Positions 55,111 to 64,000 of a stretch of DNA of 64,000 nt are shown here, one piece after another. This DNA is from Dendrophyllia cribrosa (lineage: Eukaryota; Cnidaria; Anthozoa; Scleractinia; Dendrophylliidae). The notes beneath the pieces are model-generated. The model did not search any database. It was not told where the DNA came from and saw only the letters and a program-made list of their open reading frames with translations. Positions within the stretch are counted from its first letter, which is position 1; every line of letters starts with the position of its first letter. The stretch lies in contig JAJLRJ010000007.1 in assembly GCA_024195265.1 (NCBI GenBank), forward strand, positions 5,724,058-5,788,057, in the 5' to 3' direction. The position numbers and the translations under genes are program-made.

Positions 55111-55525
55111 CTTTTGAAGTTACATCGCTCCAGGGGGTCAGGGGAAGAAGAGAGGCCCTGGGTACGAGGTTGCTGCGGACACGGCAAAAATCGCGGCAAG
55201 AAGGTTCCTTTGCTGGTCTACCTCTTATGGCTTTTTTTCGGAGTATCGTTGGAAGAACTCATCTCTTTCGCGGCATTTTAATTAGGTCTCCCGCAATGCG
55301 ATGACATGTAGATTGCCGGGATGTGAAGAGAAGTAAATCTGATACCGAAAAATCACTCGACTGTGAACGTGCATTCGCCTGGGCTTAGTCTGTAGTCTCT
55401 GTTTTCCCGCGCGCCTGCCTCGCTCCCAGTTTCGCGCGGCCATTATCCGTTCGCTAATGTTTTTTCGTTTCTCGCTCGACGGACTAAGCTGGGAAAGAGA
55501 GACTGCTCGTAGTCTAGGCTCACCT

Positions 55526-56067
55526 AGCCTGCGAGCAAGCCCTCCATCCCTCACCTTTTCGTTCTAACCTACTCTACTCAACCCTACCCTACCTGCTAAC
55601 CTACTCTAATCTCTCCATCTACCCTGACCACCCCACACTGGCCTTGTCCTCAGATGCGCAACCACCATCCATCTTTTATCCTCCTACTCTACCCTCCAGT
55701 ACCCACCATTTCTTTGACCACCTTGCCCTTCTGTAACCGATTAGTTTTGTTCAGAACTCTTTTTATGTTCCCCCCCCCCCCCCCCCCCCCCCCCCCATCT
55801 CTCCTTGCTCTCCCACGTCCCTAGGCCTTTTTATTTTCTGACCTGCCCTTTAACCTACCTAATAAAACAGAAAAAATAAAGGATTTTTTATTAGTTACCT
55901 TGTGAGCTATTGGATTTATGGTTTATCTACTGATACAAATTCGATAATTTTTCGGAATAATATATTTCCTGATACCAGTCCCGAACTCAGTAAACATTTT
56001 TCATGAGCTTGTCAACGTGTAGCATGAAATTTTAGCGGGAGCTTAATTTCGCGGATTGCCGATTTTT
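55526..56067. other. Pyrimidine-rich spacer with poly-C
   Basis: C/T-rich sequence with CCTACTCTA-like words and a poly-C run (about 55770-55796), then AT-rich unique sequence. No gene. Confidence 0.55.
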
Positions 56068-56282
56068 GGGAATAAGTTCGTGTTCCAGTATCCTGTATGA
56101 TGCCTAGTGATGTTAGATGATGTCTAGTTCCATTAGATGATTTCTAGGGAAGTTGATTAGGTCTAGCAACGTGCGATGATGTGTAGTGATGTTCCATGAC
56201 GGGTGATTAGGATTGGTGGTGGTTTAGGGGACAACATTGTTATTGATTTTCAATTTGGTGTACTGGAACACGAACTTATTAC
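56068..56282. mobile_element. Foldback MITE with 8- or 9-bp target duplication
   Basis: AATAAGTTCGTGTTCCAGTA on the left is inverted as TACTGGAACACGAACTTATT on the right. CCGATTTTT flanks both sides (56059-56067 and 56283-56291), though one base could belong to the element, which would make it 8 bp. The interior has GATGTCTAG-type short repeats and no gene. Confidence 0.7.
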
Positions 56283-56812
56283 CCGATTTTTAACGTTTCG
56301 CAAGCATAAATTTTCGCGAATATTCGGATTTCAAACTTAACCGCTGGGTAAAATGTTCGCGGATCTCGTTTTTTCACGTTAAGGTACTTCTATATAACAA
56401 CATGGAAATATAATGTTGTCTTGTTTATTTTACTTTAATGTGTCACAAGTCTTCGCTAACAATTCAACGGCTACAGTAAGGTGTGATTTCGTATGCCATC
56501 TGGGCCGGGCAAAACATGCAAAATCACGGCTAGTACTAATTAAAATTCATTGATCTAAATAAATAGAGTAAATTTCGCCGATTAATTAATTTTTCGCTGG
56601 AGCTTATTTTATTCTTATTTCGTGGATCGGTGGAAAACCCTTGAAATTCGCAAAAATTAGATCCCGCGAATACTTATGCCGCACGATAGTTCAAAATAAA
56701 ATAACTTACACGCTGCGATTTTCGGGGCAAGCGAGCGCTGCACGCGTTTCTTGGGGCAAGCGAGAAAGACTGGGAAGAGTCAGACTGGGACTGGGGAAGA
56801 GTAGTGTGTTAC

Positions 56813-56852
56813 CAACTGACTGACTGACTGACTGACTGACTGACTGACTGAC
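56813..56852. repeat. (CTGA)n microsatellite
   Basis: About nine tandem CTGA units. Confidence 0.95.
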
Positions 56853-56926
56853 CAACACGCCTGTTATTATTGCGTCGACGAAGGAGACGCTTCCTAATCT
56901 TGTCCGGCTAGGCGGAACGAATCGAG

Positions 56927-57595
56927 AAAAGTGTCGGTACCAAATCTGCGCCATCTTGAAACGTCACAATAGTATCCAGCATGCTTAGCGTGTCGTCTAG
57001 GCGGTCGGTACCAAATTTGCGCCATCTTGAAACGTCACAACAGTATCCAGCATGCTTAGCGCGTCGTCTAGGAGCGGAAAGAATCGAGAAAATTTGGGAA
57101 GACCTTAGATAACAACGGCCTTGACCACCTCGGACACCTTATTGAGACTTATATAACAGAGTAACTGGTTAGCTTTCAGTTGAGGTTGGGTTAGCTGTTT
57201 ATATAATTAAATTTAGGCCTAAACAACCCGAGAAGCTAGGTGGTACTCTGGTACGGTAGGCTATGTAAGCCCAAGCCTAGCTGAGGTCACAGGTTCAATC
57301 CTGAGTGGGGATTTTAGATTTTCTTTTTTACACTTAAACATTTATTGAAAATGAAATTCTAAGTTTCGACATTACGTTATGTAAGACATTACATAACATT
57401 ATGTAAGACATTATGTAAGACATTATGTAAGACATTATGTAAGACATTACGTTACATTACGTTACATTACGTTATATAAGGTGTCCGAGGTGGTCCAGGC
57501 TGTTGTTATCTAAGGTCTTCCGAAAATTTGTGTCCATTTCTGCGCCATGTTGAAACGTCACAATATTATCCAGCATTCACAGCGCGTGGAAATCA
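56927..57595. repeat. Three copies of an approximately 75-bp tandem unit, split by an insertion
   Basis: Word set GCGCCATCTTGAAACGTCAC plus GTATCCAGCATGCTTAGCG occurs at about 56950 and 57020 and, more diverged, at 57540-57595. The third copy is displaced by the TIR element at 57097-57521. Confidence 0.8.
57097..57521. mobile_element. TIR element (425 bp) with exact 9-bp duplication
   Basis: Left end GGAAGACCTTAGATAACAAC is inverted at the right end as GTTGTTATCTAAGGTCTTCC; arms are about 45 bp with two mismatches. GAAAATTTG is duplicated at 57088-57096 and 57522-57530. The interior contains a tRNA-like B box (GGTTCAATCC at about 57290) and a 12-13-bp tandem repeat (GACATTATGTAA, 57372-57478). 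Non-autonomous. Confidence 0.85.
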
Positions 57596-57741
57596 GGCAT
57601 CATCCTGGGGAGCTGATTGTCCGAAATGTCACATGTTATTGTGAATAATCTATTTGTCTTGATTTGATTTCGGATATTTTCCCGATTTTGGAATCGTACG
57701 GCTCAATATCTCAATGCCTAAAAGTACGCAGTGAAAAAATT

Positions 57742-58104
57742 GAGGGGGGTGAATAGGGGGTGTGCAAATCCGCCAATAAGAGCTATTTTTTGGCCCGATC
57801 CGTCGATCCGACGTTATTTTCGTTCAAATCCGGATCTACATTACTTGAAAAGTTTCCGCAGTATAAATGTGTTTGTTGTGCAGTATTTAGATTTTACTCG
57901 AAGTTTTCTGCCTTTGCTGGTGAAATTGGAAAATACCAACATACTGTCCAAGGCCGACCAAAAAATTAACGATCAGATCCACAATCCGAATTTCTAGATA
58001 GACAAAGTCCGGAATCCGGGCCAAAATTTTCGGCCGATCCGCGATCCACGGTAAATTTCAAATCCGGTCAAATCCGCCGATCCGCGAACCTATTCATCCC
58101 CCTC
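57742..58104. mobile_element. MITE with GAGGGGG termini
   Basis: GAGGGGGGTGAATAGG on the left is inverted as CCTATTCATCCCCCTC on the right. AAAAATT flanks both sides (7 bp, possibly an 8-bp hAT-type duplication with one change). The interior contains many copies of the words CCGATCC and AAATCCG in both orientations. Confidence 0.6.
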
Positions 58105-58710
58105 AAAAATTGGTCGAAGATTCTTCTCCGGGCCAAGTAAGTTGTTGGGTCTCTTTGGAATCAAGCAAGAAGTTATCGGTTTTCCTCGCTTCTAGCACCG
58201 TACGTTCTGGTATGTTTTGAATGTTCTGTCTCAATTTTGCTGTGGTCCTCTGCCTGATTTGGGAAGCTTTCACCTAAATACCGACGTCGTTCTTCGCGAT
58301 GTTCTACGGTGCGATGCGCTGTCTTGTAGCAATAATAGGGAGCTTAAGCAACCACGACGGTGACGGCAGCGAGAACGGCACAAAACAATAGGTTTAATGA
58401 GCGAAAACAATGCCTCTGCACGTGCGTTTTACATTTTGGTACATTTCTTTCCCGTTCCCTGCAAAACAACAACGTCAAATGATCAAATTATAGGTTTTGT
58501 GGAGAACGTGAACACGCGACGGTTAATTTTCCTTTCTCCATTTGAACTGGAAAGCCATTCCTTCAAATTTAGCTCCTGGACAATCCAGACACATGACACA
58601 AGCTGAACAAATTGGAACAACTGCAAAGTAGTTTAAAATAGCGCGAATCCTTTTCTCAAGTGACGTTTTCCTTGGCGTTGCCGTCATCGTTGCTAAGTTC
58701 CCTAATTCAC
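58105..58710. other. Spacer, no gene identified
   Basis: Short frames only; no repeat structure noticed. Confidence 0.5.
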
Positions 58711-58878
58711 TGACCGGCCCAACCTCGTTCCCAGGGTCTTCTCCTTCCCGTCCCCTGGAGCGAGAGAGAGAAAGACACTGGCACAGGCTGGTCACGTGTC
58801 TCCCAGAATCTGGGAGATTACAAAAGAAAACATTGAGGGGGGGGGGCTGCCAAGTCAGAAGTTTGATTGTATTTAGCC

Positions 58879-60397
58879 TAGCCTGCATAACAGGCGTTAT
58901 TGGCCATTGGGGCGCTCAAGCGGGTTTTAGGGCGCGAGCGCGTAGCGCGAGACACGAGCGCGAAGCGCGAGACACGCACGGGGAGGGAAAAGAAAAAATA
59001 ACGCCTGTAGACACGCTATTGTTCGGTCTCTTCCGCCCACACACACGCCCCCTAAAATCGACAGACAACAATCAGACATTCTCTCTTGGAACGACCAATC
59101 AAAAAATTGTTAAAATTATTCGCGGCAAACGTGGCTGAAGGCGCCAAATCTGTTTGCATAAAATTCCGTGGACGTGGACGTGGACGTGAGGAATCGCGAA
59201 GATGTCGCGCACTCCAACAAAAGTTTATGTCCCAAAGGCTTGTAATTCCTTTTGAAGATTTTGTGGCAATCTTTTTCCAGAAAAAAGTACTACCGTTCCA
59301 GTTTTTTCGCTTACTCAAAGACGCGGATTTCAAGGAATGAACACAAGTTGTTATAAAAGGTGACGGGCCGAACACAAATCCTGCTCGTCACTAAAAGCAT
59401 TTTAGCCCAGCTTTAGAATAAGGCTATCCCAAGTAAGTGCCTGACAGATTTTTCCTTTTGGATCAAAATAAAGGTATAACAGGCCTGTTGTTCTAAATGT
59501 TATCGTTTCTTTGATCTTAGGAAAAAATCTCTTGCTGTGATACTAACAGGAGGAATTTACGCTTTCCAGAACCGTTTGGAATATTTAGTTATGCGTCGTT
59601 TGTTTGCTAGCTGTTGGCATAACAAGGGATGGTTTTTGGCTCACTTTGAAAGAGTTGCAAGATGAGTAGTGTCAGTGTCATTCGCTGCTTACGGGTGCTT
59701 AGAATCAGTTCATTTCTCAGTCCGTGATTAAATTGCGAGCGCAAGTCTGCGGTTAGCACCCGGGCATTAGCACATCTTGCGAGATAGTTTTTCTCCATCA
59801 CGGCTAAAAGAGTCTAAGATCCAAGTCTTATGCGATAGTCACGGTCTATATTGGAATAGTGGCATCTTGCAATCAGTGTTTTTAGCTCCTCAGAGCTTAT
59901 TCTGCGTTTAAGTTGACGTGTTTCTCGGAGCTTGGCAGTACTTCCATTGTCAGACGTATGGCCCGGCGTCATTGCATCCGGTTTCAAAAACTTGAATCTC
60001 CAGCATGTTAGCTGTTTAGTAATTCTAATGCATGCAAGTGGTTACTTTTGTATATTCTCGCTGTTCGTTCTTTAGATCATCTAAATACGGGAATAACTCA
60101 AGAGCTTTCGAAATAGCTTTCTCCAGACTCAACGCCATCTGGGTTCTAACAGCTTGATTTCTCACATCTTGATCTCACATTTCGACAACATGCATCACGT
60201 GGTACAAATCAGCCAATAGAAATTTACGTTCGCCAGATGAACGTTTGGAAAAGACCGAACAATAGCGTGTCTACAGGCGTTATATTTTTTCTTTTCCCTC
60301 CCCGTGCGTGTCTCGCGCTTCGCGCTCGTGTCTCGCGCTACGCGCTCGTGCCCTAAAACCCGCTTGAGCGCTCCAATAACGCCTGCTATGCAGGCTA
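58879..60397. mobile_element. Nested MULE-like element, about 150-bp TIRs, 9-bp duplication with one mismatch
   Basis: Left end TAGCCTGCATAACAGGCG and right end CGCCTGCTATGCAGGCTA start inverted repeats of about 150 bp (58879-59032 and 60248-60397), which include the hairpin words GAGCGCGTAGCGCGAG and GAGCGCGAAGCGCGAG. Flanks are TATTTAGCC (58870-58878) and TACTTAGCC (60398-60406). The interior holds an 84-codon plus-strand frame (59086-59340) and others, none recognisable. Confidence 0.75.
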
Positions 60398-61128
60398 TAC
60401 TTAGCCTACCAGGGAACGGAGAATATTTGCATAAAAAATGGTAGATCTGGTTTGTGTCTCCGCGAAGTAAATGTACCCGCAAGAGGTCAAATGTCGAATA
60501 TTCAGACGTCAAATTGCAAAAAAGATTTATGTAGTCTTTGCAAGTCTGTAGGAGATATCTCGCACTCCAAGAATTTGTTTGCGAAGAATAATCGAGCGCT
60601 GCTCGCAACTGCGGAAGAACTGATGTGAAAGATGTGAAAATTATAAAATTGTAACAAGATGTGAGAATCATATTGTATTTCGCATCTTTTAGCCATGAAG
60701 AGTTTGTCTCGCTCATCTCATCCAGCTCTAGATTGTCGCTGTTTTTGGCCTTTCTTTTTACATTAAGGATAGCCGCTTTGACTTGTTATTTCCTCTGATC
60801 TGGTCGCTTATCACAGAGTTAAACGGGGAAACGACGACAATAACGGGATGAATTGGCGAGACTGTCTGTGTCGATCGAGAGTTGATTTTGTCCAAGAAAA
60901 TCCCGGGTAAAATATGGAAGATGATCGATTTTCCGTATACTGTTGGCAGTACACCGATAGTATATATTCCAGAGTAAATTACTTCCAGGCACTTGACTTG
61001 TTTTGGTTTGAGATTTATGTTCCAGTAGCTGCTATAATCGCAAAGCGAAGGCTGCTAAAAAATAAAGCAGATCTCAACCGCCAAAGACAGCCTCGTTTCG
61101 ATATTGACAGAAACTTTTGCGTGACAAA

Positions 61129-62060
61129 GGGCGTTTTCCATTTACCAAAAAATTCCGGAAATTTCGGTTGGGATGTAAATGGAACACGACGTTTTGGTTC
61201 GTTCCACTGGAAATTTTCCGGAATAAATGGAATTCCTGAAAAGGTAGTCCCGTTTTCCCGATGGAAACTTTCCAATGGAAAATTCGTGTTCCATTTACAG
61301 ATTTCTCTACTTCATTACCAGTTCCATGCCTTTCGCGGTCTTTTACGCGGCCAGGCCTCTCGGCTCCTTCCCTTCGTGTTTGAACGAAAATGGCGGAAAA
61401 CTTCCGCGTTTGAAATAAACCACACGAAAGCTAATGCTTGTTTGTGTAGCGGAATTGGCGGTCTTCCGAATGAATGCCGTTGTGGCACTCTTCCTGTAGC
61501 GTGGACGACTCTACACAGAGCTTCCATTGTGCCTCTTGTCATTTGAAAATGACTTTTAAATTCATCGAGTGAATATCTTGGCAACGTGTGTTCAAAATAA
61601 CGGGTCTTTCTGCATGTACCGGTATCCATGAACCACTCATTGTCTTCTATTGTTTGTGAGGTATTGTATTTTTGGTCTTGTTTTGCATTTGTATTGTTGT
61701 CGTTCTTTGTTCCTTTTGTTTTACGTAATATGTGCTCCGGTACATGCAGAATCTACCAAAATAACCTTCACTTCGTTGCAAATTCCGTCTCATAAACGTG
61801 GAGGCCACTGCAAAAATATATACTTCGCCATCATCTTCTGAATTAATCAAACTTTCTTCTTCTATAGAGACTTCCAACATTTCGCACAAAAACAACATCT
61901 GAAGCTCATTGGCCTCCATTTTGAATTTTCGCGGGAGATTAGAGAAGCGACAGAGAGGGGCCTGTGAACGAATGGGACTTGGGTCAAATGGAACGCGCTC
62001 TTCCCAACCGGAAAATTCCGATGGAAATTTTCCGAAATTTTTTGTAAATGGAAAACGCCC
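61129..62060. mobile_element. TIR element carrying a HARBI1-like gene fragment (PIF/Harbinger-type candidate)
   Basis: The left end GGGCGTTTTCCATTTAC is inverted at the right end (GTAAATGGAAAACGCCC at 62044-62060), with subterminal copies of TTCCGGAAA- and GGAAAATTTTCC-type words. AAA flanks both sides (61126-61128 and 62061-62063), compatible with the 3-bp duplication of PIF/Harbinger elements. The internal minus-strand gene fragment fits the same superfamily. It sits inside the 58720-62191 element. Confidence 0.6.
61315..61919 (-). pseudogene. HARBI1-like protein, N-terminal fragment in two exons
   Basis: Exon 1 starts at ATG 61919-61917 (MEANELQMLFLCEMLEVSIE) and reads to FMRRNLQRSEGYFG, where a donor-like G/GTAGAT occurs near 61755. 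Exon 2 begins after an ATGCAG acceptor near 61610 with KTRYFEHTLPRYSLDEFKSH, then MTRGTMEALCRVVHATGRVP and ALAFVWFISNAEVFR. This is the helical N-terminal region of HARBI1-like nucleases (PIF/Harbinger transposases). After ISNAEVFR the reading runs into the element's left subterminal repeat, so the whole DDE catalytic domain is absent. The element cannot be autonomous. Intron borders are inferred. Confidence 0.65.
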
Positions 62061-62219
62061 AAAACTTCCAGAAACAGGGACCCCTCGTGGGGAATTTTTT
62101 TACTCTGGGAGACACGTGACCAGCCTGTGCCAGGGTCTTTCTCTCTCTCGCTCCAGGGGACGGGAAGGAGAAGACCCTGGGAACGAGGTTGTGACCTGCC
62201 GCGCCAGTCGAACCCCGGA

Positions 62220-62565
62220 GGGGGGGGGGGGGGGGGGGGGGATACTCCCATATATGAGCTATATAGGTATGTGCCGCTGTGAAGGGTATGGTTTTCAGGC
62301 AGTTTAGTCTAGGATAGGGTATAGTTATCAGAGATTTTTGGTCTAGAATAGGGTATCATTTTCCGCGAAACTGATCAGTTGCGTGAAGAATTTAGTCTAG
62401 ACAAGGTTTACTGGCAAATCGGTACGGCGGGCAGTACGGCATTTTTACTGACCCCTGTTTACTAATAACTGTGATAGTGAACGAGTTTCTGGAAAATAGC
62501 GAGTCTGGAATAGGTCTAGGATAGGGTAGGGTTTTTCGGTGTTTAGTCTAGTGTAGGGTTGCAAA
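62220..62565. repeat. Dispersed repeat with poly-G start, copy 2
   Basis: Begins with about 20 G then GATACTCCC, followed by TAGGATAGGGTA-type words. Shares ATCGGTACGGCGGGCAGTAC and GTGATAGTGAACGAGTTTCT with 44253-44817. Confidence 0.75.
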
Positions 62566-63627
62566 ATGAAGCTTAAGAGCCAATGTCTGAAATTTTCGAA
62601 AATCGGGCGTCACTCACAAAATTTCGGATTTCTTCATATTTTGCCCAAATAATCTCTATAGTAAAGTATTTTCAAAAATAACATTAAAAATTGTAACGGT
62701 GTTTTATTTTTTTCGAAAACGGGCAAAGTTTGAAAAACGGCAAATCGGCGGCCTTTCAGTTGTGAAACTGGCGAAAAATTACACATTTTCATCTCGCTCG
62801 TACAGAAAAACGCGATGCCATACATAAATAAAATGTGGCCACAACATAAACACGCTCTTGTTCTTCACACTACTGTTACTTACTTTGGATTAGCAGTTGA
62901 AATAAGAATATTTCGGCCGTTAGAAGAAACATGATTTCTTCCATTTTAAAAATTAGCAAATTTGAACCAATTTCAACGCCGTGGAAACCCAATTGGTACG
63001 TTGAGTTTAAAAACAAAATTAAGACAGGCTTGAAGCACAACTTCTGCTGTTTACTGCGGTGAAATATTTCTGGCGGCACTTTAAAAGTGCCCCGTCGAGA
63101 GACCAAAATGTGAAGGGTAGTTTGACACCAGGAGAACTTGTGACACGAACCTGAGCGCCGCCACTACGCACCAAATGTTTATCGCTAAAAATACTTCCTG
63201 AGATAGAGCCTTTTTCAGAATCATAAAGACTTCAGAAGAACTTTATCTATCCTTTGCTAACTTAAAATGATATCTTTTAAGCAGTTTGTTGGGATACGGA
63301 GTAGAGACACGAACATCAAGTTGTGCGACCTTACAAATAACAGCGATCAACACTTACCCGCTTTTTCATCAGAAAATTAAACTGACCCGAACCTTGAATT
63401 GCGTTTACAATAAAGACAATCCTGCACTCCGATCCATTGCATTATATTGCTGAGATCATATCATAGCGTTATTTACCCCAAATTTGTTAAAACAACAGTC
63501 GCTAAATGACAGTTCGGAAGATTGCGTGACGCGTAGCACGCTGGAATTTGTTGCCTGCTTGTGGTATCGGTCACGGAAAGAAAATTGCCGTGGAAAAGGT
63601 TTCAGGTCAGTGTCATTTAGCCTCATT
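62566..63627. other. Spacer, no gene identified
   Basis: AT-rich; short minus-strand frames at 62634-62825 and 62876-63106 lack supporting features. Confidence 0.5.
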
Positions 63628-63992
63628 TACACGAGCAATTTTTCCTTGACAAGTTTACTTGCCAATTTTTATTGCTCGTGTAGATGATTAACAAGTTTTC
63701 CTTTACAATTTTCCATTGACAAGGTTTCCTTGTTCGTGTAGACGACGAGCAAGTTTTCCTTGATAAGTTTCGGTTGTGCCCGCAATGCCTAAATCAATAA
63801 TATCCTTGCCACATTTTCCTTGTCCGTCTACACGAGCAAATTTCTGACTTGACAATTTTTCGTTGTCAAGGAAAAGCTAGCATGCTAGCTTTTCCTTGAC
63901 AAGGAAAAATTGTCCACTATTTTCCATCTAACGAGCAATTTTTCCTTGTCAAGGAAAACTTGTCAAGGAAAAATTGCTCGTGTAAATGGGAC
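63628..63992. mobile_element. Foldback element rich in TTTTCCTTGACAAG words
   Basis: CATTTACACGAGCAATTTTT at the left is inverted as AAAAATTGCTCGTGTAAATG at the right. Between them TTTTCCTTGACAAG or its inverse appears about ten times, giving many alternative stems, including a central AGCTAGCATGCTAGCT palindrome at about 63876-63891. A target duplication is not evident. Confidence 0.7.
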
Positions 63993-64000
63993 TTTATAAA

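Larger units (their letters stand above)
53771..55516. mobile_element. Pack-MULE-like element: 141-bp TIRs, 9-bp duplication, captured helicase fragment
   Basis: Terminal repeats 53771-53911 and 55376-55516 (outer end TAGACTACGAGCAGTCTC) are inverted copies with only three mismatches in 141 bp. The 9-bp duplication GGCTCACCT is exact on both sides (53762-53770 and 55517-55525). Total length is 1746 bp. The interior carries the N-terminal part of a RecQ-like helicase gene (54025-54477) and a duplicated intron-like segment (54473-54680 and 54905-55110). No transposase is present. TIR size, 9-bp duplication and host-gene cargo match Mutator-like elements of the Pack-MULE kind. Confidence 0.85.
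58720..62191. mobile_element. Outer MULE-like element, 88-bp TIRs, 9-bp duplication with one mismatch
   Basis: Terminal repeats 58720-58807 and 62104-62191 (outer end CAACCTCGTTCCCAGGGTC) differ at one position in 88. The flanks are TGACCGGCC (58711-58719) and TGACCTGCC (62192-62200), a 9-bp duplication with one change. At 3472 bp it encloses two later insertions: 58879-60397 and 61129-62060. What remains of its own interior is about 1 kb without a recognisable gene. Confidence 0.75.

Noticed and set aside
60195..60716. 173-codon minus-strand frame
   Set aside because: Crosses the right TIR of the 58879-60397 element and its flank; no motif recognised.
60914..61546. 210-codon plus-strand frame
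   Set aside because: It overlaps the HARBI1-like fragment on the other strand and crosses the border of the TIR element at 61129, so it cannot be a single ancestral gene.
61862..62251. 129-codon minus-strand frame with poly-Pro
   Set aside because: Runs through the poly-G tract, the 88-bp TIR and the Harbinger-type end; a chance read-through of repeats.

Overview
The window looks like non-genic, repeat-dominated DNA from an invertebrate animal, most likely an anthozoan cnidarian such as a stony coral or sea anemone. The evidence is AT-rich spacer, intron-containing gene pieces with GT/AG borders, a vertebrate-type TTAGGG telomeric tract, Penelope-like and CR1/L2-like retroelements, many terminal-inverted-repeat elements, and a secreted thrombospondin-type-1 protein of a kind common in corals. 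The phylum is an inference; nothing here is bacterial or viral, and there are no operons. Few real host genes are visible.

Layout. 1-2146 is a perfectly homogeneous 57-bp satellite. About 2.8-15.1 kb is a diverged 85-bp satellite, most uniform at 12.2-14.2 kb and broken by a TIR element (3465-4193), a LINE 3' end (4194-4700) and other foldback insertions. 15.1-20.8 kb holds mixed unique sequence, foldback repeats and a mariner-type MITE (19939-20220). 20.8-24.15 kb is a third satellite (about 70 bp, AT-rich) with a 412-bp higher-order repeat and a pseudogene insertion. 25.2-31.5 kb is a tandem segmental duplication carrying exon-like modules on the minus strand, interrupted by a very recent Penelope-like insertion (26852-28348) with identical 429-bp inverted arms and hammerhead-like motifs. 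33.4-34.0 kb holds a decayed LINE. 37.35-40.49 kb is a truncated CR1/L2-like LINE whose reverse-transcriptase frame is cut by a piggyBac-like element with TTAA duplications.

42.3-43.5 kb is a TIR element containing an interstitial telomeric array. 44.9-47.6 kb is the most gene-like part: a signal-peptide first exon on the minus strand (44865-45081), a 57-codon truncated paralogue (46553-46726) and the first exon of a secreted TSP1/EGF protein (47053-47575). A tRNA-His-like sequence lies at 48864-48933.

51.6-62.2 kb is the most striking region. Seven inverted-repeat elements of different families each appear to be flanked by 9-bp target duplications (five exact, two with one mismatch), the size typical of Mutator-like (MULE) transposons. 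Several are nested. One (53771-55516) has 141-bp inverted repeats and carries a captured fragment of a RecQ-family helicase, the organisation of a Pack-MULE. Another (58720-62191) contains both a second 9-bp-TSD element and a TIR element bearing the N-terminal part of a HARBI1-like gene. No complete transposase was found, so all of these would depend on enzymes encoded elsewhere.
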